Assembly: GCA_003648815.1 (NCBI GenBank)
Contig: QMPZ01000123.1
Span: 1-5,010, forward strand
Reading direction: 5' to 3'
DNA: 5,010 nt
DNA from: Candidatus Aerophobota bacterium
Lineage (GTDB): Bacteria > Aerophobota > Aerophobia > Aerophobales > B47-G16
The notes under the pieces are model-generated. The model had not been told where the DNA came from. It saw only the letters and a list, made by a program, of their open reading frames with translations, and ran no database searches. Shown here one piece after another: positions 1-4,142 of this stretch. The translations under genes and the position numbers were made by a program. How positions within the stretch are numbered: position 1 is the first letter of the stretch; each line of letters begins with the position of its first letter.

Positions 1-62
1 AGGATTCGAACCTCCGAATGGCGGATCCAAAGTCCGCTGTGTTACCGCTTCACCACGCCCCA
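1..62 (-). tRNA. tRNA-Gln (anticodon TTG), 3' end cut by window edge
   Basis: Read on the minus strand from 62, the sequence folds as a tRNA. It shows an acceptor 5' strand TGGGGCG, a D arm closed by GTG/CAC, and an anticodon stem GCGGA/TCCGC around the 7-base loop CTTTGGA. The T arm begins GGAGG TTCGAAT CCT. Loop positions 3-5 read TTG (28-30 on the plus strand), so it decodes CAA as glutamine. A leading T that mispairs or pairs weakly at the top of the acceptor stem is typical of bacterial tRNA-Gln. The rest of the T stem, the acceptor 3' strand and any encoded CCA lie outside the window. It follows the outer membrane protein gene on the same strand. Confidence 0.95.
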
Positions 63-132
63 GGTAATGATTAAAATTACTTCTCACCCTACCACATCAG
101 CTTCCATCCGTTTAAATGGGTGATGTTCAACT

Positions 133-160
133 ATTATAAGACATTTTGGGGACACCTAAA
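133..160 (-). promoter_or_regulatory. possible promoter for tRNA-Gln
   Basis: A perfect -10 hexamer TATAAT (minus strand, 133-138) lies about 70 bp upstream of the tRNA. The best -35 candidate at a 16-bp spacing is TTTAGG, which overlaps the stop codon of the preceding gene and matches the consensus poorly. The tRNA could also be reached by read-through from the outer membrane protein gene, since no intrinsic terminator is visible between them. Confidence 0.3.
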
Positions 161-1199
161 TTCCAAACCGCAGCAGGACCAATGAGACCACTGGAGTCTT
201 CGCTCTCTGACAATAGGCAGCCTCCAGATTAAGGAATAAAAGTTTTAAGCTTAATCCATACGTGAGGTTTCCATCGTTCAAACCAGCTCTTAACTTCAGC
301 AGGGATAAATCCAGCTCTCCTCCTATATGAAATGTCCTATCATTACTGGTGATATCATGAACATCAGCGGCTAAGGTAATTCTGGGAATGCCCCTGAAAG
401 CTACTCCAAAGTTGACCTTGCGAGGAAGAGTTAGGGATTCAAGGTCTGGATCTGTCATCTCGGGAAACTTCACCTTTGGCTCGAAGATGTCTTCCACCAT
501 CAAACCATAGGTTAGCTTGCTGTCTTCAGGAGAGTAAAGAATACCAAGGTCAAAGGACATGGTCGTCTGGGCATCACTGGTTTGTTCGGGGTCCATTTCC
601 TCCGTGTCTCCAGTCGCCAAAAGCTTAAAATGAGAAGAATGCCTGATTCCCTGAATGTACTTCGCGTTGAGTCCCACTGTAAAGGGGGAGGAGGAAAGAG
701 CGGTTGCATAAGTAAGGTAAATGGGAACAATGCCGGTTTCTACATCCTGGATTTCCACATAGGGACCACTGTCGTTATATTCGAACTTCTCTACGCTAAA
801 CTCCGTCTGAACAGCACCTGAGAGAGCCAGACGACGAGCGATGGCAATTTCCAGACTAAAAGTTGGCTCAAGGCTCATCGGAGCAGAAATTCCTTTATCA
901 ATAGTTTCTTTTGCAGCCTCATAATCCTGATCCTCCAAGGCCTTGTACAGGTCGTAAAGATTGGAAAAACCTTCCACATTCTCGCCACTGGCACTTAGAG
1001 AAAGATCCAGGTTAAAACGCCCAAGCTGAGACAAGCCAGCTGGATTCCAGAAAACACAGCTTGCATCATCGGCCACGGCAGTGAAAGCTCCTCCCATTCC
1101 CAATGCCTTGGTGCCAGGTAAAGTGAAGGCAGAAGCAAATGTCCCGCTAAAAAGTAACAGTATTCCACTTCCTATCGCCGCTAATTCTGTAAGCTTCAT
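156..1199 (-). CDS. outer membrane beta-barrel protein, FadL/PorV-like
   Basis: This encodes a 347-residue exported protein, probably an outer membrane beta-barrel. The N-terminus MKLTELAAIGSGILLLFSGT continues to ASA, giving a signal peptide with likely cleavage after Ala24. Residues 33-45 (LGMGGAFTAVADD) followed by FWNPAGL (50-56) are the conserved N-terminal signature of the FadL/OMPP1 and PorV/PorQ-like (UPF0164/TraF_2) barrels. The remainder alternates polar and hydrophobic residues as in beta-strands, with repeated phrases such as LTYGLMVED and LTYGLSLKL. A GTG at 1214 would add five residues, but it lies inside the Shine-Dalgarno tract AAGGTGAAGGAAGAG, so the ATG at 1199 was chosen. 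The C-terminus ends RFGI instead of a terminal aromatic residue, unusual for a BAM signal. Family placement is firm, but cargo or partner cannot be read from the sequence. It has its own promoter and precedes tRNA-Gln. Confidence 0.82.
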   Translation of the reverse strand: MKLTELAAIGSGILLLFSGTFASAFTLPGTKALGMGGAFTAVADDASCVFWNPAGLSQLGRFNLDLSLSASGENVEGFSNLYDLYKALEDQDYEAAKETIDKGISAPMSLEPTFSLEIAIARRLALSGAVQTEFSVEKFEYNDSGPYVEIQDVETGIVPIYLTYATALSSSPFTVGLNAKYIQGIRHSSHFKLLATGDTEEMDPEQTSDAQTTMSFDLGILYSPEDSKLTYGLMVEDIFEPKVKFPEMTDPDLESLTLPRKVNFGVAFRGIPRITLAADVHDITSNDRTFHIGGELDLSLLKLRAGLNDGNLTYGLSLKLLFLNLEAAYCQRAKTPVVSLVLLRFGI

Positions 1200-1258
1200 T
1201 TTCTCTTCCTTCACCTTTTAAATCTTTTCTATCTGCCCTATATCTGCTTTTTATGTAA

Positions 1259-1286
1259 ATTTTACCGCTTATGTGGCTACAGTCAA
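1259..1286 (-). promoter_or_regulatory. sigma70-type promoter of the outer membrane protein gene
   Basis: On the minus strand a -35 TTGACT (1281-1286) and a -10 TAAAAT (1259-1264) are separated by 16 bp, each matching consensus at five of six positions. The predicted start near 1252 leaves a leader of about 50 nt before the ATG at 1199. It lies in the gap after the Lrp-domain gene, so the outer membrane protein gene can be expressed independently of the panD-def operon. Confidence 0.6.
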
Positions 1287-1314
1287 GTTACAATCTTCTC
1301 CGCTCACCTTAGCA

Positions 1315-1545
1315 TTATTCCAATACCAGATCAGTCTCTGTGCTCACAATTCCCTTAAGGGTGCGCAGCCTGTCTATTACCACTTGCAAAATATCCTCGT
1401 AGCTGTCAGCCTCAACTGTAGCCAGAATATCCTGTCCTCCAGTAGTCAGATCTGCTCCCTTAACCTCATCGAATCTGAGCAGTGCATCTCTGACACTTCT
1501 TTCCCTTCCCATCTCCACCTTGAGCTTTAAATAAGCTTTGGCCAT
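1315..1545 (-). CDS. stand-alone Lrp/AsnC ligand-binding (RAM) domain protein
   Basis: This 76-residue protein consists only of the Lrp/AsnC C-terminal effector domain (AsnC_trans_reg, also called RAM). The beta-alpha-beta-beta-alpha-beta pattern is visible: AYLKLKVE (4-11), helix RERSVRDALLRF (14-25), TGGQDILATVEA (35-46), helix SYEDILQVVIDRL (48-60), then GIVSTETDLVL (65-75). The TGGQD segment is the family's ligand-loop motif. No N-terminal helix-turn-helix is present, and the ATG at 1545 has a good Shine-Dalgarno site (AGAGGTGA, 1552-1559), so it is a natural single-domain form and not a truncation. In such proteins the domain forms dimers and higher oligomers and binds amino acids; the ligand here is unknown. 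It follows def by 19 bp and is probably the last gene of the operon, although no clear terminator is seen after it. Confidence 0.88.
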   Translation of the reverse strand: MAKAYLKLKVEMGRERSVRDALLRFDEVKGADLTTGGQDILATVEADSYEDILQVVIDRLRTLKGIVSTETDLVLE

Positions 1546-1564
1546 TTTTACTCACCTCTTTTCT

Positions 1565-2083
1565 TTATATTTTGTTCGCCCTTAAATATTTTTCAGCTTC
1601 CCTCTCCAGTTCCTTTAATCTTCCTTCAATGGTGATTCTCTCCAGAAAATCGACATAGTCGACGATTAAAATTCCCGAAAGGTGATCAATCTCATGCTGA
1701 AGAGCATGGGCGAGAAGACCTTCACCTTGCACGGTTATCCTTTTTCCATCCTCATTCCACCCCTCAACCCATACCTTCTTGGCTCTTTTCACCCTGACCA
1801 CGATCTCGGGCAGGGAAAGACACCCCTCCTCCAGAACGCTTTCCCCTTCTTTCAGCAAGATCAAAGGGTTGATCAGCTTTATCAAGCCTTCCCCCACGTC
1901 GACCACAATTAACTGTTCATCTATCCCTACCTGGGGAGCAGCCAGTCCTATTCCATCGGCCTCATACATAGTCTCCGCCATCCGCTCCAAAATTTCCCTT
2001 TCCCTTGGACCGACGCTTTTTACCCTTTCGCATTTTTGTCTTAGTATCGGCTCCCCATATTTCCTAATCCTGTAAACAGCCAT
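1565..2083 (-). CDS. def: peptide deformylase
   Basis: Removes the formyl group from the N-terminal methionine of nascent proteins at the ribosome, using a metal centre (usually Fe2+). The three family motifs are all intact in this 172-residue protein: GIGLAAPQ (44-51), EGCLS (86-90) and HEIDH (130-134). Predicted metal ligands are Cys88, His130 and His134, with catalytic Glu131 and the oxyanion-hole Gln51. Length is normal. The C-terminal part (about 149-172) is a charged helix. The ATG at 2083 is one base after the stop of the PIN gene (TAAAATG), with a weak Shine-Dalgarno AGGGT 7 nt away, so translation is probably coupled to the gene before it. That upstream junction is one copy of a 28-bp direct repeat whose other copy ends panD. 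The ancestral partner at this junction was therefore probably panD. Confidence 0.97.
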   Translation of the reverse strand: MAVYRIRKYGEPILRQKCERVKSVGPREREILERMAETMYEADGIGLAAPQVGIDEQLIVVDVGEGLIKLINPLILLKEGESVLEEGCLSLPEIVVRVKRAKKVWVEGWNEDGKRITVQGEGLLAHALQHEIDHLSGILIVDYVDFLERITIEGRLKELEREAEKYLRANKI

Positions 2084-2102
2084 TTTACTGACCCTGTATT
2101 CT
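2075..2102. repeat. 28-bp direct repeat, copy A (PIN toxin/def junction)
   Basis: This 28-bp stretch is identical to 2755-2782, a period of 680 bp. Read on the minus strand it contains AGA ATA CAG GGT CAG TAA (Arg-Ile-Gln-Gly-Gln-stop), one A, then ATG GCT GTT (the def start). Identity ends on both sides: plus-strand base 2074 is A against G at 2754, and base 2103 is T against G at 2783. This copy supplies the real start of def and the last residues of the PIN protein. Confidence 0.95.
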
Positions 2103-2516
2103 CTCTTTCACAAAATCTATTGGATCTATTCTTTTTATTTCCTCTACGGAATCAAATACCTTGTCAGTGGAAACAATGCCTTCTAAATCTTCCACAATTG
2201 TTACTGCTGCGTGAACAGCATCCCTGGGAACAAGGCTATCGTATTTTCTCATAAGTTCGCAAGCCTTTGCGATAACTTCTCCTGTTATCTGGATAGGTGT
2301 AGGGAGAAGAACCTGAATGTCTTCTACAAGCTTTATCCCTATTTTTCGTTGTCCCCTGTAGGTGTAAACATAGAGTAGTTCTTGGAGAACCTCGCTATCA
2401 ACATTGAGATCGTTCCGGGGATTTTCCAGAAATTCTATGATCTTCCGACAAGCTTCCCTATATTTATGAGCTCTACCTCTGGCGTAAATGAAAATATTAG
2501 TATCCAGAAGATTCAA
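2085..2516 (-). CDS. PIN-domain ribonuclease, VapC-like toxin
   Basis: This 143-residue PIN-domain protein is probably the toxin of a type II toxin-antitoxin pair, a Mg2+-dependent RNase that would cleave RNA, often tRNA or rRNA in this family. The acidic residues of the active site are present: Asp5 in LLDTN, Glu46 in SEVLQELLY, Asp99 in VPRDAVHAAV, and Asp118 (with Asp122) in STDKVFD. Its start is TTG at 2516; an in-frame TAG lies three codons upstream, so no ATG start is possible, and an AAGGA site lies about 9 nt before the TTG. It overlaps the upstream gene by 20 bp, the usual antitoxin-toxin coupling. The PIN fold should be complete by RIDPIDF (129-135). The final RIQGQ is encoded by the 28-bp repeat and equals the C-terminus of PanD, so it was probably gained on insertion. 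RNA target unknown. Confidence 0.88.
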   Translation of the reverse strand: MNLLDTNIFIYARGRAHKYREACRKIIEFLENPRNDLNVDSEVLQELLYVYTYRGQRKIGIKLVEDIQVLLPTPIQITGEVIAKACELMRKYDSLVPRDAVHAAVTIVEDLEGIVSTDKVFDSVEEIKRIDPIDFVKERIQGQ

Positions 2517-2754
2517 TATCTTCTATCCTTTTCTTAGTTATCATTTTTTTTTCTATTTCCCATGAACAAAAATCGGTTTCGCCTCCAAGAATTCTTTGCA
2601 CTGCCGCCTCTCGTTCTTCTTTCATCCCTCCCTTACTCGCCCTGCTTTTTGCTGTTACCTCTCTTCGTAATCTCTTAATCTTTTTCTCTAAGTTCTTTAA
2701 TTCCTGAATCAACTGATCATCGGTAAGCACATTATCCTCCTTCCTTATTTAAGG
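2103..2754 (-). mobile_element. toxin-antitoxin cassette inserted in the panD-def junction
   Basis: These 652 bp lie exactly between two identical 28-bp direct repeats and carry only the putative antitoxin and PIN toxin genes. Each repeat spans the end of panD and the start of def, so removing the cassette with one repeat would rebuild a panD stop followed one base later by the def ATG. No transposase, integrase or terminal inverted repeat is visible, so the mechanism is unknown. The duplication is much longer than those usually made by insertion sequences. Calling it an acquired cassette is an inference from the repeats. The alternative is a rearrangement that duplicated the junction around a pair that was already present. 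Confidence 0.6.
2497..2730 (-). CDS. putative antitoxin partner of the PIN toxin
   Basis: A 77-residue charged protein of a family I do not recognise. Residues 5-28 (QLIQELKNLEKKIKRLRREV and neighbours) are predicted to form an amphipathic helix or coiled coil. A basic linker SRASKGG, a helix KEEREAAVQRIL, and the C-terminal KKRIEDIESSGY follow. The GTG start at 2730 is set by a strong Shine-Dalgarno AAGGAGG 5 nt upstream. An overlapping ATG two bases before it, in another frame, soon meets a stop. The antitoxin role rests on position: it is small, directly upstream of a PIN toxin and overlaps it by 20 bp. No AbrB, ribbon-helix-helix or HTH motif is obvious, so it may neutralise the toxin without a classical DNA-binding domain, or may have some other role. 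A palindrome lies just upstream of it. Confidence 0.65.
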   Translation of the reverse strand: MLTDDQLIQELKNLEKKIKRLRREVTAKSRASKGGMKEEREAAVQRILGGETDFCSWEIEKKMITKKRIEDIESSGY

Positions 2755-2756
2755 AA
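2741..2756. promoter_or_regulatory. palindrome upstream of the antitoxin, possible operator
   Basis: TTCCTTATTTAAGGAA is a perfect 7-bp inverted repeat around a 2-bp centre. It sits just upstream of the antitoxin GTG, partly overlaps its Shine-Dalgarno region, and reaches 2 bp into the 28-bp repeat. Toxin-antitoxin operons are often autorepressed at such sites. It could equally be a small RNA hairpin limiting antitoxin translation, or an end sequence of the inserted cassette. Confidence 0.4.
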
Positions 2757-2763
2757 CAGCCAT
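2749..2763 (-). pseudogene. four-codon remnant of the def start
   Basis: Directly after panD (TAA, one base, ATG) the minus strand reads ATG GCT GTT CCT TAA, that is Met-Ala-Val-Pro-stop. The first three codons are the same as those of def (MAV) and belong to the duplicated 28 bp. It is best seen as the stranded original or copied start of def. If ribosomes still initiate here after panD, they would stop 18 nt before the antitoxin start and could feed its translation. Confidence 0.65.
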
Positions 2764-2782
2764 TTTACTGACCCTGTATTCT
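2755..2782. repeat. 28-bp direct repeat, copy B (end of panD)
   Basis: Exact second copy of 2075-2102. Here it encodes the last five residues of PanD (RIQGQ), the PanD stop and the stranded MAV codons of def. Because a full panD gene runs into it, this copy preserves the left half of the ancestral panD-def junction, while copy A preserves the right half. Confidence 0.95.
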
Positions 2783-3118
2783 GTTTTTCTCATCCAGTCG
2801 AACAATCTTTGGCTTCATATTTCTCGCTTCCTCTTCTGTAGCTAAAACATAGGAGACGATTATCAGTTTATCCCCTATCTCAGCCAGTCTTGCCGCAGCT
2901 CCATTGAGGCAAATTGTGCCAGATCCCGCTTCTCCTGGGATAACATAAGTGCTAAACCTTGCTCCATTATCTACATTAAACACCTCCACCCTTTCTCCGG
3001 GAAGAAAGCCCGCCTCCCTTATCAGTTCCTCATCTATGGTAATGCTCCCTTCATATTTAAGCTTTAAATCGGTAACTGTCGCTCCATGGATTTTTGATTT
3101 GAGCATTATTCTGAACAT
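2765..3118 (-). CDS. panD: aspartate 1-decarboxylase precursor
   Basis: Converts L-aspartate to beta-alanine, a precursor of pantothenate and coenzyme A. The 117-residue proenzyme is of normal length and self-cleaves between Gly24 and Ser25 in YEGSITID, turning Ser25 into the pyruvoyl cofactor of the alpha chain. The N-terminal MLKSKIHGATVT with Lys9 and His11, the NVDNGARFSTYVI segment with Arg54, and the NGAAARLAEIGDKLIIVSY block (72-90) are all typical of the family. The ATG at 3118 has a strong Shine-Dalgarno AAGGAGAT. It lies 12 bp after the 55-residue gene and shares the perfect consensus promoter. Its last five residues, RIQGQ, are identical in DNA and protein to the end of the downstream PIN toxin because of the 28-bp repeat. 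No other pantothenate genes are seen in the window. Confidence 0.97.
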   Translation of the reverse strand: MFRIMLKSKIHGATVTDLKLKYEGSITIDEELIREAGFLPGERVEVFNVDNGARFSTYVIPGEAGSGTICLNGAAARLAEIGDKLIIVSYVLATEEEARNMKPKIVRLDEKNRIQGQ

Positions 3119-3130
3119 CTTATCTCCTTC

Positions 3131-3298
3131 TTAAATAGAAATAGGCAACCTTTTTGGTCTGATAAACTCCAAGTTAATAGTTGGATTTAATTTCAAGCCC
3201 AGGGATTCACCAACTTGTTTAAGGATCGGAAATTTCCAGAGTAAACCAGGATGAGCAGTCCAACTACGGAACATTTCCTCATATTTTCGAGCGTACAT
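3131..3298 (-). CDS. 55-residue protein of unknown function, first gene of the panD operon
   Basis: I do not recognise this protein. The ATG at 3298 was chosen because AAGGAG lies 8 nt upstream. The reading frame stays open to an ATG at 3358, but that start overlaps the -35/-10 promoter elements at 3321-3349 and would not be transcribed. The sequence is MYARKYEEMFRSWTAHPGLL, then WKFPILKQVGESLGLKLNPT, ending INLEFIRPKRLPISI. It is basic, with no signal peptide, membrane segment or metal motif. The stop is 12 bp before panD, suggesting co-translation. It may be a small accessory protein, a leader peptide, or the tail of a decayed gene. The strong promoter, Shine-Dalgarno site and spacing favour real translation. 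Confidence 0.6.
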   Translation of the reverse strand: MYARKYEEMFRSWTAHPGLLWKFPILKQVGESLGLKLNPTINLEFIRPKRLPISI

Positions 3299-3320
3299 CC
3301 TCACTACTCCTTGGAAGATA

Positions 3321-3349
3321 ATTATAGTAAAAAAATCGTACTCTGTCAA
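3321..3349 (-). promoter_or_regulatory. perfect consensus sigma70 promoter of the panD-def operon
   Basis: Minus strand TTGACA (3344-3349) and TATAAT (3321-3326) are separated by exactly 17 bp: twelve of twelve consensus bases at the optimal spacing, with a T-rich spacer. Transcription would start near 3314, about 15 nt before the ATG at 3298. This gives a short leader that carries only the Shine-Dalgarno site. Confidence 0.88.
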
Positions 3350-3364
3350 AGGGAGCATTGAATC

Positions 3365-3377
3365 ATCTTAAAAAGAT
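3365..3377. repeat. small inverted repeat between the divergent promoters
   Basis: ATCTT AAA AAGAT is a 5-bp inverted repeat that lies about 15 bp upstream of the panD-operon -35 box and about 40 bp upstream of the divergent one. It could be an operator, but such a short AT-rich repeat may arise by chance. Confidence 0.2.
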
Positions 3378-3415
3378 CTCTGAAAAATAAGCACATTGAC
3401 ACGTCTGCGCTAAAC

Positions 3416-3444
3416 TTGACATTTTTTGAAAATCAGTCTAACAT
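3416..3444 (+). promoter_or_regulatory. promoter of the BFN/DUF151 gene
   Basis: Plus strand TTGACA (3416-3421), 17 bp, then TAACAT (3439-3444): perfect -35 and four of six at -10. Predicted start near 3451, giving a leader of about 110 nt. A second TTGACA at 3396-3401 has no fitting -10. This promoter diverges from that of the panD operon. Confidence 0.55.
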
Positions 3445-3465
3445 TAAGAAAACCGGGGGAGATGA

Positions 3466-3555
3466 ACCTTACTTCAGATAAGGTGGGCGTCTTAAGGTAA
3501 GGGGATCCAGTGACGCAACCGACCGGAACTCTTTCTGAAGAGGAGAGTCGGTTGC
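3466..3555 (+). promoter_or_regulatory. structured 5' leader, candidate cis-regulatory RNA
   Basis: Three hairpins can be drawn by eye. Hairpin 1 is ACCTTA (3466-3471) with TAAGGT (3479-3484). Hairpin 2 is GCGTC (3487-3491) with GACGC (3512-3516). Hairpin 3 is a perfect 9-bp stem, GCAACCGAC (3515-3523) with GTCGGTTGC (3547-3555), enclosing an inner CTCTT/AAGAG stem (3529-3542) with loop TCTG. Hairpins 2 and 3 share two bases, and ACCTTA can also pair with a second TAAGGT at 3493-3498, so alternative folds exclude each other. The Shine-Dalgarno site GAGGAG (3540-3545) lies inside hairpin 3, and its stem ends 4 nt before the ATG, so folding should affect translation. I could not match it to a riboswitch class I know. 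There is some likeness to the GACGCAA segment of c-di-GMP-I riboswitches, but the rest does not fit. Confidence 0.45.
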
Positions 3556-3559
3556 AAAA

Positions 3560-4021
3560 ATGAAGGAAATGGAAGTAACAAAGGTGGCACTGGACCTTGA
3601 ATTAAAGACCCCAGTGGTTCTTTTAAAGGAGAGAAAGGGAGCCAGGATATTCCCCATCTGGATAGGATTATCCGAAGCCAGAGTGATTGCTCTGATTATG
3701 AAAGGCCTGTCTACCTCTTATTCAACCTTTGATCTTGCCAAAAAACTCATTGAAAAATTTAAAGCTCAGGTAGATAAGGTAATAATAAATGAACTTAAGA
3801 GTAACATTTACTATGCTAAGATTTTTATAAAGATGAGTGGGAAAATTCTTGAAATAGATGCTCGCCCCAGTGACGCTATAGCACTTGCTCTAAAGTTTAA
3901 AGCTCCCATTTATGTAGATGAGGACAGGATAGCTGTCAGAGAGAAACCCATTGAGGATAAAGAGATTGATGAGTTTAAGAAGAAATTAAAGGATATAAAA
4001 CCTGAGGACTTTTCTTTTTAA
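3560..4021 (+). CDS. bifunctional nuclease family (BFN/DUF151) protein
   Basis: A 153-residue protein of the BFN/DUF151 family, a small single-domain group that includes Thermotoga TM0160 and plant proteins reported to have DNase and RNase activity; its bacterial role is poorly known. Family blocks are FPIWIGLSEARVIAL (31-45), VDKVIINEL (71-79), YYAKIFI (84-90), DARPSDAIALAL (100-111) and APIYVDED (115-122), followed by a charged tail (130-153). The region after the first block reads STSYSTFDLAKKLIEKF, where many relatives have an RPxTHDL-like segment; here the Arg-Pro and His appear to be replaced. The ATG at 3560 is preferred, with GAGGAG 14 nt upstream. The ATG at 3569 has only a site placed too close. 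It has its own promoter, a folded leader, and seems to be transcribed alone. Confidence 0.88.
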   Translation: MKEMEVTKVALDLELKTPVVLLKERKGARIFPIWIGLSEARVIALIMKGLSTSYSTFDLAKKLIEKFKAQVDKVIINELKSNIYYAKIFIKMSGKILEIDARPSDAIALALKFKAPIYVDEDRIAVREKPIEDKEIDEFKKKLKDIKPEDFSF

Positions 4022-4040
4022 ATAGCTGGCTTATTAAGAA

Positions 4041-4057
4041 AATCTCTTAGCGAGATT
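4041..4057 (+). terminator. weak terminator-like hairpin after the BFN gene
   Basis: AATCTC (4041-4046) pairs with GAGATT (4052-4057) around the loop TTAGC, 20 bp after the stop codon. The downstream bases are AT-rich (ACCTCTATTAATTTT) but there is no uninterrupted T-run directly after the stem, so function as an intrinsic terminator is doubtful. Confidence 0.3.
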
Positions 4058-4072
4058 ACCTCTATTAATTTT

Positions 4073-4112
4073 CCAGCAAGATGTTCCTTATCTTATAAGA
4101 CAATTATGCTGG
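4073..4112. repeat. nested inverted repeat in the convergent intergenic region
   Basis: CCAGCA (4073-4078) is matched by TGCTGG (4107-4112), and between them lies the palindrome TCTTATAAGA (4091-4100). This sits between two converging genes and could form a 3'-end structure for either transcript. No T-run directly follows on the plus strand. On the minus strand the closing stem is followed by AAAATT, so no classical terminator is formed. Confidence 0.3.
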
Positions 4113-4142
4113 CAAGAGATAAATATTTTTTATTGTCGTAAT

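Noticed and set aside
1273..1530. Plus-strand reading frame of 85 codons opposite the Lrp-domain gene
   Set aside because: It lies antisense to a well-supported gene with a clear ribosome site, has no family resemblance, and overlaps the promoter of the outer membrane protein gene.
2103..2754. Insertion sequence or MITE
   Set aside because: There is no transposase and no terminal inverted repeat at the cassette ends, and the flanking duplication is longer than insertion sequences usually make.
2075..2782. Miniature CRISPR array made of two 28-bp repeats
   Set aside because: The repeats are protein-coding, only two in number, and separated by 652 bp holding two genes; the spacing is wrong for an array.
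3462..3500. Twelve-codon leader peptide MNLTSDKVGVLR in the BFN leader
   Set aside because: The purine tract runs straight into the ATG with no proper spacing, and the peptide has no attenuation-type codon run.
3451..3560. c-di-GMP-I (GEMM) riboswitch in the BFN leader
   Set aside because: A GACGCAA-like segment is present, but the upstream GNRA hairpin and the conserved GGGTTACCG-type 3' part are missing.
3469..3657. Minus-strand reading frame of 62 codons across the BFN leader and gene start
   Set aside because: It is antisense to the conserved FPIWIG block region and to the leader hairpins, with no family likeness; treated as chance.
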